Part shown: positions 19,479 to 30,400 of the stretch, in pieces
Layout: each line of letters starts with the position of its first letter
Numbering within the stretch: position 1 is the stretch's first letter
Assembly: GCA_037179335.1 (NCBI GenBank)
Contig: JAKZHN010000006.1
Location: 620,001 to 684,000 of the forward strand
From: Cyclaneusma minus
Lineage: Eukaryota > Ascomycota > Leotiomycetes > Marthamycetales > Marthamycetaceae
Length of the DNA stretch: 64,000 nucleotides
Direction: 5' to 3'
Made by a program: the position numbers and the translations under genes
Notes under the pieces: model-generated
The model's input: only the letters and a program-made list of their open reading frames with translations
What the model was told of the DNA's origin: nothing
The model's database searches: none

Positions 19479-20707
19479 ATGGCCTCTCCTGCCTCTTCCC
19501 TGTTGAGAATGATGGCGAATACAGAGCTGAGTACTCAAGAACAAGACGCCATTTTCGGTCCTGAGGTTGCCCGTCAAGGAAATCCTGCAGAAACTGGCAT
19601 TGCGCCATGTGCAGTCTGTCGCTCTCCAGCTGCTCAACGCTGCAACAGGTGCAAGTCGATCAACTACTGCTCCAAATTTTGCCAGGAAACGGACTGGCAA
19701 TTACACAAGCTGCTTTGCACGTCATTCGCCTCTCTGTCCCCTCGACCAAGCGAACTCCACGAGCTTTGCTTCTACTTCCCGGTCGATGGGGGACCCAGGC
19801 TTCGATGGATTTCCATCGACTGGTACCGTGAGAAGGAAGAGCTCACAAGTCTCTTGGGCGACATGAGCAGACCTTCGGATGGTCCTGGTTTCAAGTACAT
19901 TAGCAGGAACATCTATCGGAAACACAGAACCGTCGATGCTCTCATGCTTGTGCACCGCGAGACCTTTCGGACTGATAGTTCTAAGGACAACGTCGCCATA
20001 CACCAAACTACGAGCGGAAACTCAGCTTACACTTGGAAGGGGCCAGCCTTTGTCCAGAAAGTCACGCTTGCGCACATGGAACGTTACGTCGACGTACCTT
20101 TGGATGTGACTTTGCCGACTTTCGCAACGTTGCTGACTACTTCCTCGGCGAAAGCAGCACAGGTCCGGTCGGGGAGAGAATCGGTCTGGGCAGCATGATG
20201 AAAGGAGTCGTCGTCAACTGTAATGGAGTGATCAGGACAGGAAAGCCCAGATACACTTCCGTGTCGTTGCCAAAGGACCACCCGATTTTCGGCCCCAAGA
20301 CGACCATCGAGAACCTTTCCGATATCGCACGTCTCATTGGACTTCCAGTCATCAGTCAAAAGACAGACGTTCCGACTGAGTTTCGAGGCACGAGTGCTAT
20401 CGATAACCAAGGAGTGACTTTTCTTCACATGGGTGCCGATCCCGGGAACGAAATGTGGGGCTGGGCGCCGGCGATGTGGCAGAATGATGTTGGGAACGTG
20501 CTCGTGGTTCATCAAGACAAGAAGGACATCACACCCAGTCAGGTGGAGGCTCTCATCACTTACTCCGTCGACGTCCTCCAGCCAGCTTTCGAAGACTCAC
20601 ACGAAAAGGCATCAAGCATTGCCAGACTCGGTGTCATGGATCGGATGACCATGGAGAAGTTCCAGACGTACTGTCGCAAGAAGTTCCCGAACTTGGTGCT
20701 CAACTGA
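19479..20707 (+). CDS. MYND zinc-finger protein, paralogue 1, with an apparent one-base frameshift
   Basis: ATG at 19479. The MYND finger spans Cys44-Cys80 (CAVCRSPAAQRCNRC, YCSKFCQ, HKLLC) with the expected C-x2-C-x7-C-x2-C-x4-C-x3-C-x7-H-x3-C spacing. The first frame follows the paralogues to PLDVTL (about 20113); the second frame takes up exactly there with DFRNVADYF and runs to TGA at 20705-20707. No GT...AG intron fits: no AG lies between the last homologous residue of frame one and the first of frame two. A single missing base near 20111-20120 explains it. The gene is thus either recently disabled, or the assembly has a one-base error. The rest matches the shared C-terminal domain (MMKGVVVNCNGVIRTGKPRY, WGWAPAMWQNDVGNVLVVH, DKKDITPSQVEAL). 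MYND fingers bind Pro-rich peptides; function of the attached domain is unknown. Confidence 0.8.
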
Positions 20708-21400
20708 TGCCCTGTTCTAGAGGCATTCTGGAGCGGGACGGTTGGACTTTCACTTGACAGGGTAGACGAGGAATCACCAGAAAAGCTTGGATTTTGGATG
20801 ACTTCCCTTGGGTTCCGTCATCTACGCGTTTACCATCACACGGGTGTCAGATAGAAGAAAAATCCATTTGGTTACAAGAGCATACCATCTGTATCCTTGA
20901 TTAAAGCAATGCCTCTGTAAAATCTTGACTTGAAATGATTCGTTGCAATCTAAGTCTCCGAGTCTCAGAACGCCTGTCCAGATCAGGAACATACATGTGA
21001 ATGGGAGTCGGATGTAAGGGGTAACAAGTCTACAAGTTGGTGAAAGTTGTTGAAGATGACGAACCAAATAACCGAGTATCACGTCTAGCACCGACAACAG
21101 CACATCACCCCCGACAAAAGTGAGTACTGCCGTCGAAAATTGAGGGACGTTTGCTTGCCCCGCTTCCCTGGAAGCTGCTCCATCGCGTCCCCCGGATTGT
21201 CCATAAAAGCACAGAGACCTTCTTCTCACTCTCTCTCGCCGACATCCTCTCATCCTTCACACCTGGACGCCACCATCTACCGTCAACCTTGATTGGGGAT
21301 AGCAAAGCCTCATATACCCTTCTATCTTCTGCCCTCTCGCCCTCGATCTTCCCACTTCAACAAGCTCGGTCAATCTTCACAACATCGCCATCAAGTCATC
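20708..21400. other. Intergenic region between MYND-1 and MYND-2
   Basis: Contains the MYND-1 3' flank and the MYND-2 promoter. The stretch at 21085-21118 resembles sequence upstream of MYND-1. The last 200 bp is C/T-rich, as before MYND-1. Confidence 0.45.
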
Positions 21401-22816
21401 ATGGCATCATCCAGCTCTCATGAACCCAAATCTTGGGACTGCCCTCTCTGCTCTAAAGCATTGGACAGCCAAGAGGCCAGAATCAACCATCTCGTGGTCG
21501 AGCGCTGTCCAAACCACCACTTGTTCCCAGCCTCGCTCGAGGTTCCAGGCTTCAAGCTCGTCCCATCCCGCGAGCGAATCGTGGTCGAGTCACCATGCAC
21601 CATCTGCCGTACTCCAAACGCAAAGGCATGCGAGCAATGCAAGTCAGCCGCCTACTGCTCCCACGTCTGCCAGGAAACAGACTGGCCTCTTCACAAGATG
21701 CTATGCAGGAAGATGAAAGAGCTTGCACCTCGCCCGAGCCAGCAGCACAAACTCTCGCTGCGCTTCCCTGTCGAGGGAGAGCCGGAACTGGTCTGGGTCG
21801 AGTTCGACAGAGGCTGGGCTTCTGATCCGGATGATTTTGAACAGGTTGCTGATCATGGTATCTGTTACAACTGGGTCCACTGCAACTACTTTCGCAATCA
21901 CAGAGACGTCGATCAGATCCACGTTGAATGTGTTGCGGATTTTCGGAAGAGCGAAGCGAAAGTGAATGGGGCTATTCTCAAGGCTACGAATGGTCGAGCT
22001 AGGGGATGGAAGGGCCCGGTCTGGGTTAGGATGAACAGGGACTCGGAGGACCGAGGGAATACTTTCTTCTCGGACATCACCTTGACGGACTTTCGAAATG
22101 TGGTGGACTATTTTAATTGTCGTGCGGATTCGCTCTTCTTCGGCAAGATCGGCGAGGGTGCAATGGTCAAGGGAGTCATTGCACACTGCGACGGCGACAT
22201 CAAAGCAGGGAGCCCCAAGTACACTCCCGTCTCTGTTCCTCTCGATCATCCCATCTTCGATGAGAACGACAAACCTATTCTACCACAAATCCAACGCCCA
22301 GGTCTCGAATTCGACATGCTCAACAAGGCTCTAGAAGAGTCGGTAGCCAGCAACCTATCAGGCATCTCGAGTCGCATTGGCTTCCCAGTTCTGACACGCA
22401 GAACCTTCGTCGACGAGGGCGTACGCAACGGCTCTGTGGGTGGCATCACGAACGAAGTGATCACTTTTCTCCATCTTGAGTCTGATCCCAAGAGCGAGAA
22501 GTTTGGCTGGGCACCATTCCAGTGGCAGAACGACGTTGGGAATGTTCTCATCGTTCGCAAAGACAAGAAAGACCTCACGGTCAATCAGGTCAAGGCACTC
22601 ATGGCCTACAACTGGGATGTTATCAAGAACGCGTTTGAGGTATGCAACTCGGAGTTGTATGAAGAGGAGCCCCCGGAGGACGACGAGGACTGGGAGCCTA
22701 GCATGGAGAAGGACACGGAGCCAGTCATGGCGTTAATGACTGAAGAGAAGTTTCGAGAGTACTGTTATGGGGAGTTTTTGGCTTCCTCCTTTGAGGGACT
22801 GAATGCTAGCGGTTGA
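21401..22816 (+). CDS. MYND zinc-finger protein, paralogue 2, with an extra N-terminal C2HC-type finger
   Basis: Single exon, 471 aa from ATG at 21401; the frame is open 36 codons upstream, but the paralogues start with a similar MAS(S/P) sequence. An N-terminal finger-like segment not present in the other paralogues reads CPLCSKALDSQEARINHLVV with a following Cys-Pro-Asn-His (Cys14-Cys36/His39). The MYND finger spans Cys66-Cys102. The shared C-terminal domain follows: ITLTDFRNVVDYF, MVKGVIAHCDGDIKAGSPKY, FGWAPFQWQNDVGNVLIV and DKKDLTVNQVKALM. A 35-residue insertion (about 285-320) is absent from paralogues 1 and 3, and an acidic stretch (EEEPPEDDEDWEP) lies near the C-terminus. It is the only member of the trio that is intact in one exon, so it is the best reference for the family. 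Function unknown. Confidence 0.85.
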   Translation: MASSSSHEPKSWDCPLCSKALDSQEARINHLVVERCPNHHLFPASLEVPGFKLVPSRERIVVESPCTICRTPNAKACEQCKSAAYCSHVCQETDWPLHKMLCRKMKELAPRPSQQHKLSLRFPVEGEPELVWVEFDRGWASDPDDFEQVADHGICYNWVHCNYFRNHRDVDQIHVECVADFRKSEAKVNGAILKATNGRARGWKGPVWVRMNRDSEDRGNTFFSDITLTDFRNVVDYFNCRADSLFFGKIGEGAMVKGVIAHCDGDIKAGSPKYTPVSVPLDHPIFDENDKPILPQIQRPGLEFDMLNKALEESVASNLSGISSRIGFPVLTRRTFVDEGVRNGSVGGITNEVITFLHLESDPKSEKFGWAPFQWQNDVGNVLIVRKDKKDLTVNQVKALMAYNWDVIKNAFEVCNSELYEEEPPEDDEDWEPSMEKDTEPVMALMTEEKFREYCYGEFLASSFEGLNASG

Positions 22817-24213
22817 ATGATGAAAGGGCGGGTGAGAAGGCAAGGAGAAGGGAGGCCTGATAAGCATGGACTACACAACAACTGTCCCCCTTGATTTCTA
22901 TCATCAGCACGCGATGCTTTCGTCTCTAGGATGCACATTCCCCTTCAACAAAATGCACATCTCCCACTGCCACAGTCTGTCAGATAAAAAAGCAATACAC
23001 GTTGATTTCAAGCAAATTCCACATTGAAGTGTCTCAACCAGTGACTGCGAAAGATGCCGACTTCGCCTGCTGACCAATAGCAATCAAAAATAGACCCCGC
23101 CTCTCAGACAAGGTCCCCCTTTGAGAATGTATAGTGTCATCTGTAGGCGTGAGTCAATAGAACTCAAGTGAGTTGGCCAAAGGCCTAAAGCACCCACTTA
23201 CAATCTAGGAAGATGGAATTGAAGTGAAGATGATTCGTCGTAGCACAAGTCTTGGGATGCTTGCTTACTTATATCAGGCTGCTGCCTGGAGATATGATGG
23301 AGTCACTTTAGACCTTGCCGAGAAACCTTGCTATTTCTGATTTCATAGAGTGACGAAGGAGCAGTGGGAGAGTGGGAGTTTGTGCCCCGTATGCTCACTT
23401 CGAATTTGGCTGGGAACCTATGCTATGGAGATTTAGAGGGTGAAGAGCCAGAATGACCTGCTTGAGCCGAATAAGTATCAAATAAAGCAACAACTTACCT
23501 ACTACCGAATTACCAATTGTCTTAAATTAAAGGTTTCAGTTTGGAGCCTGATAGGCCATATGAAAACCCGAGCCCAGCCCTCAGCGCAAACTCGATTCTT
23601 AGGTTTCGCATTTGGCTTTTAGCCTTTTAGTGCCACGTCAATCTGTAAACGTTGTTTTATGGAGTCGAACTTTCTAAGCCAGTTAGAATCCGAGAAAGCG
23701 TTTCTAATTTGGAAACGAACAAATTACGAAAAAGATATGACTCATTTCCAATCCTTCTCAAGATAACAGTTGAAGTCTAAAGCTTAATGTGCCGTACAAG
23801 AATGCAAGTTCCCGTTTCAAATCGAAGCCTTTCCCTTTTGAGCTTCGAATATTTGCTTGTGATTTGAATTTCCGATTTATCAGGCGTACCTATGCCGACA
23901 TCAGGAGAGCTATATGTGAGCATATATCTTCACTCTCTTCTGCTCCCCTCGACTCCCCTCTTGCGCGTCCAACCTCCTCTTGGGGCTCCCCAGCGTCGTC
24001 TTCGATATCCACCCTCAAGGTCACCCCATCCGTCCTCTTCCGCTTCAGCCCACAGTGCAGTTCTCATCTTCGAGTACTCCTATCCCGCGTTCAGTTTTCG
24101 TGTCTGGTCCACTGCTTCGACCACATATTTTGCTCTATTGAGCGAATGGTAGGCTCTTCTAACCTATGCTGCGAAAAGCGTACTGACACTATATCCAAAG
24201 TTCCCAAGTCATC
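22817..24213. other. Intergenic region, AT-rich in its second half
   Basis: 1.4 kb between MYND-2 and MYND-3. From about 23430 to 23800 the sequence is AT-rich with no coding frame. The 300 bp before MYND-3 is pyrimidine-rich like the leaders of the other two paralogues. Short open frames at 23789-24152 overlap this leader and are not considered genes. Confidence 0.45.
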
Positions 24214-25618
24214 ATGGCGTCTTCCTCTACAAACACCGGCGGCTCGGCCATGCGAGACGATACTTCACTCAAGAAATGCGCGATTTGTCTCGCTCCCAAC
24301 GTCCAAAAGTGCCAGCGTTGCAAGATGGTCGCCTACTGCTCCACCATCTGCCAAGAGAGTGACTGGCCAATCCACAAAATCCTCTGCGGCAAAGTTGAGT
24401 CTCTGGGACCTCGGCCCAGCCCGAACCACAAGCTGGCCATTCATCTACCACAAGTTGGTAAGCCAAAGTTTGTTTGGGTAGAGTATAAACGGCTCGATCA
24501 CGACCGCGAAGAACCTGGAACGGGAGATCCCCAAAATGGAGAGATTGAGAAACTTCTGGGTCGTGGAGTGCCAGGTCCCCCTCTTCTCAATGTGATGATA
24601 TATCAGAATCATTACAGATCTCACCCGGATACCGATATGAAGGATGAGGTCGGTCTCTATTGTCGCTATGAAGTCGTAGAGGATGCATTCACAATCGGTC
24701 GACAGAACATTACTCCGAACGGTGCCGTTTCCATCATTACGGGTAATATGCCTCACTTGTGGTTTCGCCCTATGTTCTTGGCCGAGGTACAAGGTCAATA
24801 ACGATTTCAAATCCGCCTTGAAGAAAAACCCGAGCCTGCAGCACGCGCCCCTTGTGCACCATGACATCAACCTGGCGGATTTCCGAAAGGCAACAGACTT
24901 CTTCCTGATGAAAGAAGGCTGCTATTTGTTTCGCCGGAATTTCGAGCCTATTGGGCGAGGAGTGAACGGGGTCATCGTCCACTGCGATGGCGAGGTTGAA
25001 TCCGGAAAGAAGAAATACACAGCAGTCTTGGTTCCCAAAGACCATCCGGTCTTCCAGAACAAGTCGGTTCCTGAGATTTCGCGCCTCGTGGGCTTCCCTA
25101 TCCTGGTCCGCAAAACCATCACGAAAAGACCCTTGCGGGACACTTCGGCGACAGGTACCGACATGGACATCGATGGCCCTGACCCATTCATGTCAAACAG
25201 CGAATTGACTTACCTCCATCTCAACGCAGACCAGCAAGCCTCTAGTTGGGGCTGCATGTCGACACAATGGGATGTAGAAGTGGGCAATGTGCTTATCGTT
25301 CATCAGAACAAAAGAGACATCACTCCGCAAGATATAGAGGCGCTGGTATCCTACAGCATGAACGTTGTACAGCCTGCCATGGAAGACTCGGTACAACGCG
25401 GAACTGCGACGGCCAGACAGGAAGTGATGGAGTTGCTGACAAAGGAGAGATTCAATGCCTATCGCCTTGCGACATTCCCTGTCCCACAGGCTGACGAGTT
25501 GAGATCAAATGCTGAGAAAGAGGCGGAAATGAAAATCTGGTTGGAGCACTGGGAATACAGAAAGAAGATCGATGCTATAGTACCGAAAGCCCTCGCAAAC
25601 CCCGAAAATTCCCTATGA
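24214..25618 (+). CDS. MYND zinc-finger protein, paralogue 3
   Basis: ATG at 24214. The MYND finger spans Cys22-Cys58 (CAICLAPNVQKCQRC, YCSTICQ, HKILC). Two frames are needed. The first ends soon after RPMFLAEVQGQ; the second runs to TGA at 25616-25618. A 55-nt intron 24787-24841 (GTACAA...CTGCAG) joins them in phase (GAG to CAC), giving 449 aa. It lacks a good branch site and pyrimidine tract, so a frameshift at the same region as in paralogue 1 is the alternative. The shared C-terminal domain is present: DINLADFRKATDFF, GVNGVIVHCDGEVESGKKKY, WDVEVGNVLIVHQNKRDITP. A paralogue-specific C-terminal tail of about 50 residues is rich in Glu and Lys. Function unknown; its position shows tandem duplication. 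Confidence 0.75.
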
Positions 25619-27478
25619 AGGGAAATGGACAAAAGAGCGACGTCTCCTTACCTGCTATTACCAACAATCACTTCTTTCGTCATCTCATCCATACGATGTA
25701 CACTCATTCATACATTTCTGTCAACGGATGTGCGTCTCCATCACAGAATGATTGATAGGTAATGAAGGAGCAGTTCAAGTCCTTCTCAGAAAACCTCCAC
25801 CTGTCCTGTCATCAGTGACTGGATCCAACATTTTGATGCTGCTTACCTGTGAAAGTATTCTAAAAAACCTCGGTGATTCCAGATGACATCCCTATTCCCT
25901 CTGGCTTGACCCTAAATTTCCACAATCTCGTCTTCTGGTCTTCAACGAACTTATTCAATTCCACCCAAGCTCAGTGGCCTTGCAGTAGACCATTTGATAC
26001 ATGTAGCCTTCCCCATAGCAAACAAACAAACTCGAACCCCACCTTCCACGTAGTTTGCCTTCAATCATGCCGCAGACACAACATTGCCAGAGACCAGGAC
26101 ATCGGAGCACTTCATTCCGCCCAAATTCGCATACTGTCGTTCGACGTTTGCTGCTCTTCGAAACTCCCGCAAACTCTCTCAGCGATCCCCTGGCCTCCTG
26201 TTTTCTCTTTGACCTTCCTGTCAAAATCATCGTGCGACAAGCAGCTACCTAGTAGCTACCCAATTACAAGACTTCGAAACTCGAACAAGACGTCTCTTGT
26301 GTTTCACGTCGTAGCAAACTTTGGCGGTAGTTGCCTTAAGCTTCCAGTCAAGTCTCGTAGTATGCCAAAGTCTCTGCACTTGCAGAAACATGAAACTATG
26401 TCTATTGTCTTTCTCCGTGGATCACAGCTGACCCGGAGCTGCCAAAGACCCAAATATAAGTATAAAGGGCGGAGAGTAGGAGTGCACGGAATAGAGCAAA
26501 TAAAACGGGTGCGCACAGAAATCAATAGCTGAAAAGCTGATCGAAGAAAGAATCAAGACATTTCGATGATCTGGGGCTTTGTGCTTCGTTATGGACATAG
26601 ATCAGTTGTTGGTGCAAGCTTGCCGCTGTGCAGGGTGGATGAGCCAGCGCTCAGGGCGCCTTGGACAGCGCTTTTCGGACGCTCGTGGCAAATCTCGAGC
26701 CAGGCCGCGTGTGCTATGGGGACAGATCGCTGATGACAGGGGAAGTATATAAAAGTCTCGCTGGAGATGAGAAAAGAAAGGGGCGGTACCAGATGTGAGT
26801 GCACTGACGAAGAGACTCACTTCATGTTCACCAGACGGCATTCAATGCACGGCGTGCGGGCAATGAGAAAAGGGGTCCAAGGAGGCAGGTTGATCATGCG
26901 GGGTCTCCAGAATTGTGCAGTCCCGGGATGGAAGCTCTAACTTTCTGCAGCAGGTGGATGAATGAACCAGGAATGTCCTGGCACGCAACAAGAGACTATT
27001 CGAGTTTTTTAAACCAGAATTTTTGCGATACTTGGGATATTGGGCTTTTGTTTAGGATAATCGGTGCAGTCAGCGACATGCATTTGGAAAATCTCGGAGC
27101 GGAAATCAAAGTCGGGTTCATGGCTTGAGCTGGGCGCGTGCCTCTGGGAGAGTAGCAGTGCTAGCGGCGTGATGGGTGACAGTGGCGACGGAGAGATCAC
27201 AGTTGACAATTATGCGCGAGACTTCCCATTCTGGCATACATAATCGGGGTAATTTCAGCATGGCTGCATTGATTAATCGTAAGGGGATTTGACAATTTTG
27301 GGTTTGACCACCTCAGGCACGCGTGTGTTGATGGGCGTGCAAATTACCTGTCAGCGCCATAGCAGACCTAAGATGCTCAACATCTGCCTCCACATAGTCC
27401 TCAAGTGAACACACCATTCTGCTTCCATCCCACATGCGCTAGCCTCGACGCACCCGCACTAGCCGAGCAAGGGGCAAG
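25619..27478. other. Intergenic region, 1.9 kb, with orphan TATA-like elements
   Basis: No convincing gene. The longest open frame (25873-26532) lacks coding composition. Two strong TATA-like elements, TATAAAGG at 26461 and TATATAAAAG at 26746, point rightward but lie 1.0 and 0.7 kb before the next ORF, so they may drive a long 5' leader or a non-coding transcript. Confidence 0.4.
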
Positions 27479-30400
27479 ATGCAGAAATCCGCCCGCTACC
27501 GTTACAACTGGTCCCACGACAACGACGACGATGTGATGGACCAGCACTACGCCCGCGAGCGAGACTTCAATGACCGGTACGCAGAACGACGACCTGCATC
27601 CGAAGCCGACACTGACCACGACCTGTCGATGCCCACCGGCCAAGGCGTCCGTGACTCGCTGGTGGACCACATGTTGCAGAGCTTCGACTTTCTCCCCTCG
27701 AACACTGCGCCCGACTCCTCATACTCCGCCGCCTACAACCCCCATTTTCAGGCCGATAGGAAAGACAGCATCGGCAGCCCGTTTGTCTACCACGCCGCTC
27801 CGACTCCCCTAGTTCCAGTCGGGCCCCGCGGTGAAGGAACGATGACCTCAGCGACCATAAACCCGTATAGCCATCCGGCCGAGGACTTACAAGACCTACA
27901 AGGCTTCATGCCGCAGTTGGAACGGAAGAGAAGCAACAGGTCCAACAGGAGTGCTGTGCGTCCGCAATACAACAGCCATGACAGCCATGACAGCCATGAC
28001 AGAGAGCTTCCGCCTCTTCCAGCGGTCGAGACCTCTGTGCCAGCACCATTGAACAAGACTGCACCAGCACGACCAGGAATCTTCCGCAGATTCTTTTTGG
28101 GATCCAAATCCCATTGCTCACCAATAAACAACAATGCTGCCACAGAAAGCGATCCGGTCATTTCTCCTTCACCCGTTGACATCTCGGACAGACCGAGCAG
28201 CAACTCCAACCACATTGCTTCACAGCTGGAGTCGAGACCAGAAACTCCTGCCAAGGAGCCGCAGGTCATTAAGAAAAAGCCCTCTGCTTTTTTCCGCAGG
28301 CGCAAGAAGTCTGTCGCTGAACCATCTACTCCAATACCCGCACGGCCGGCAGCATCTGTCGAAGAGCACTCACCGTTGCAGCAGAAGAAGCCATTCCAAC
28401 CTCTTCCCCTCCGCTTGCTCACAGACGCTGGTAACGAGGTTGGCAATGCACTCAGCCCCATGGGTAGCTTACGGCTCGCCATGGATCCGTACCTCTCATC
28501 AACGCCCCAGCGCACCCAATATAAGCCGTCACCATTCAGCCCTCAGGATTCGGTTGTTGAGGCCGAAGATATGAGGTCGTTCTCGCCGGACTATACACCC
28601 GACAAAAATGCAACCATCAGGTCAATTGGACGCACATCCCTCGATGGAGACGCCGAAAATCATGTGCTAGGCCGTGAGCAAGGCGACCGCCAGAATTCGT
28701 CGCCCAAAGGTCAGCGTGAAAATTTCACCCGCATGCATGACATTACTGAGCGAATTGAGAACAATCCGCGTGAAACAAAGGGTCGCATTTACTTGAACAC
28801 TAATCCCTGTGAACCCAGCGACGAGCGCATTAGCAACACAGACTTTCTTGAGCAAGCCTCAGTGGCCCCGGCTCAGGTTGCAACCAACAAAGCTGTTGCT
28901 AGCAACAGGGAGCCTGTCTCTACAATATTACCATCGCCAGAACGTGAAGCTGCCGCTGGGTTCAGAGGAGATCCGGAAACCGACGGTATGAAGACCTGTA
29001 GAGATGAGGAGTGGGTGGTGGTCACCGATAAGAAAGAAAATCCCCATAAACACCGTCGAATGTATATCCAGACATCTCCGTCGGACGAGGAAGTGGCCCT
29101 ACAAGAATCACTGCCACCAACAGAAGGTGCGAAGTTCTCCGGGCGGGAAGCTTCCAGCAGCGCCAAAACAACCAACAGCTCCGCTGCTCTCCCAGCAACT
29201 GCACATACCCAGAATGAAAAGGCTGCACAATCTGTCATACCAACAATTGGGCACGTGGTGGAGCCTGCGCCAGAAGGACGACGACCTGCATCCCTTGAAC
29301 GATCACGCTCGAACATCAGCATAGACGAGCCAAGTATGTCACTTACCGAAAGCGATCGGGAGAAGGTGAGGAGGATATTCGAAGGAGATGGGGGCGTTGT
29401 ATCTCATGCTGGGGCGCTGTCCTGGCTCACCAGCACAAAGACCCTCGCTTCGCAGCGCATCCTGCCGGCCTTCTTTGAGCTCTTCGACTTTGCCAACATG
29501 GGTCTACTCACGTCTCTGCGCTACCTCTGCAGCAAACTTCAGATGAAAGGAGAGTCGCAGGAACTGGACCGTCTAATCGTGGAGTTTGCTTCGCGATGGT
29601 GTCAGTGCAACCCATCGCATGGCTTCAGAGACAACGGTAAGCAAGCTTCCTTTCAGCTCATGACATGACCATGCTCATATCACTGACATCTTTCAGACGT
29701 GGTCTACTTTGTCCTTTACAGCTTGTGCCTACTGAATAGTGACTTGCACACGGAGGCGGTGGAAAGGAAACAAACGAAGAAGGAATTCTTGGCCCTGGCA
29801 TGGGACTCCATTGAAGACATGGTGAGGCCAAAATCCCGCCGGGGAACCGAACCATCTATGGATGGACCTCAACGACCCAAGCCTGAACGCAAGCACTCAG
29901 CAAACTCTGTCATTGATGAGATTGGCCTTGAGACTCCGCGCTCTTCCTCTGACAGCGATCGACCTACCTGGAGGATGTCTATGCGCCCCACAAAGTCCAG
30001 AAAGAGCTCCGATGCCCCTGCACCGTATGCTGGGACTCTGCTGATGGACGACGGTGGTCCTCTTGTCAACGAACCATTCAATGGTGACCATAGGGCCTGG
30101 CGTATCCTGATTCGCAAAATGCTCAAGCAATACTACAAGTCGATCCAGAATGAGCCACTCGTTATGTTTGGTGTCGCCCAACAGAGCAAGGCAGCCCAAA
30201 GTTCGAAGAGCACTTTGGCAGTAGTCACGAATGGTCTTTTGAGACGCACCCCCAGCGTGCTCAGCAAGGCGCCATCAGAGGCTATGAGCTACAGGAGCCG
30301 AGTTATGGACAGTGGACCTGCTACATATGGACCTGCTTCATCGAAATGGACAAACAGGGCTCGGGCAAGATCGAGGATTTACCCCAACTCTACCTTGGGC

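Noticed and set aside
19479..22816. MYND proteins as SMYD-type (SET-MYND) methyltransferases
   Set aside because: No SET motifs (such as NHSC or GEE-type ends) are present, and the MYND finger is N-terminal rather than inserted in a SET domain.
25873..26532. A 219-codon frame in the MYND-3/ARF-GEF interval
   Set aside because: Composition is Ser/Cys/Leu-rich without codon bias; no domain.
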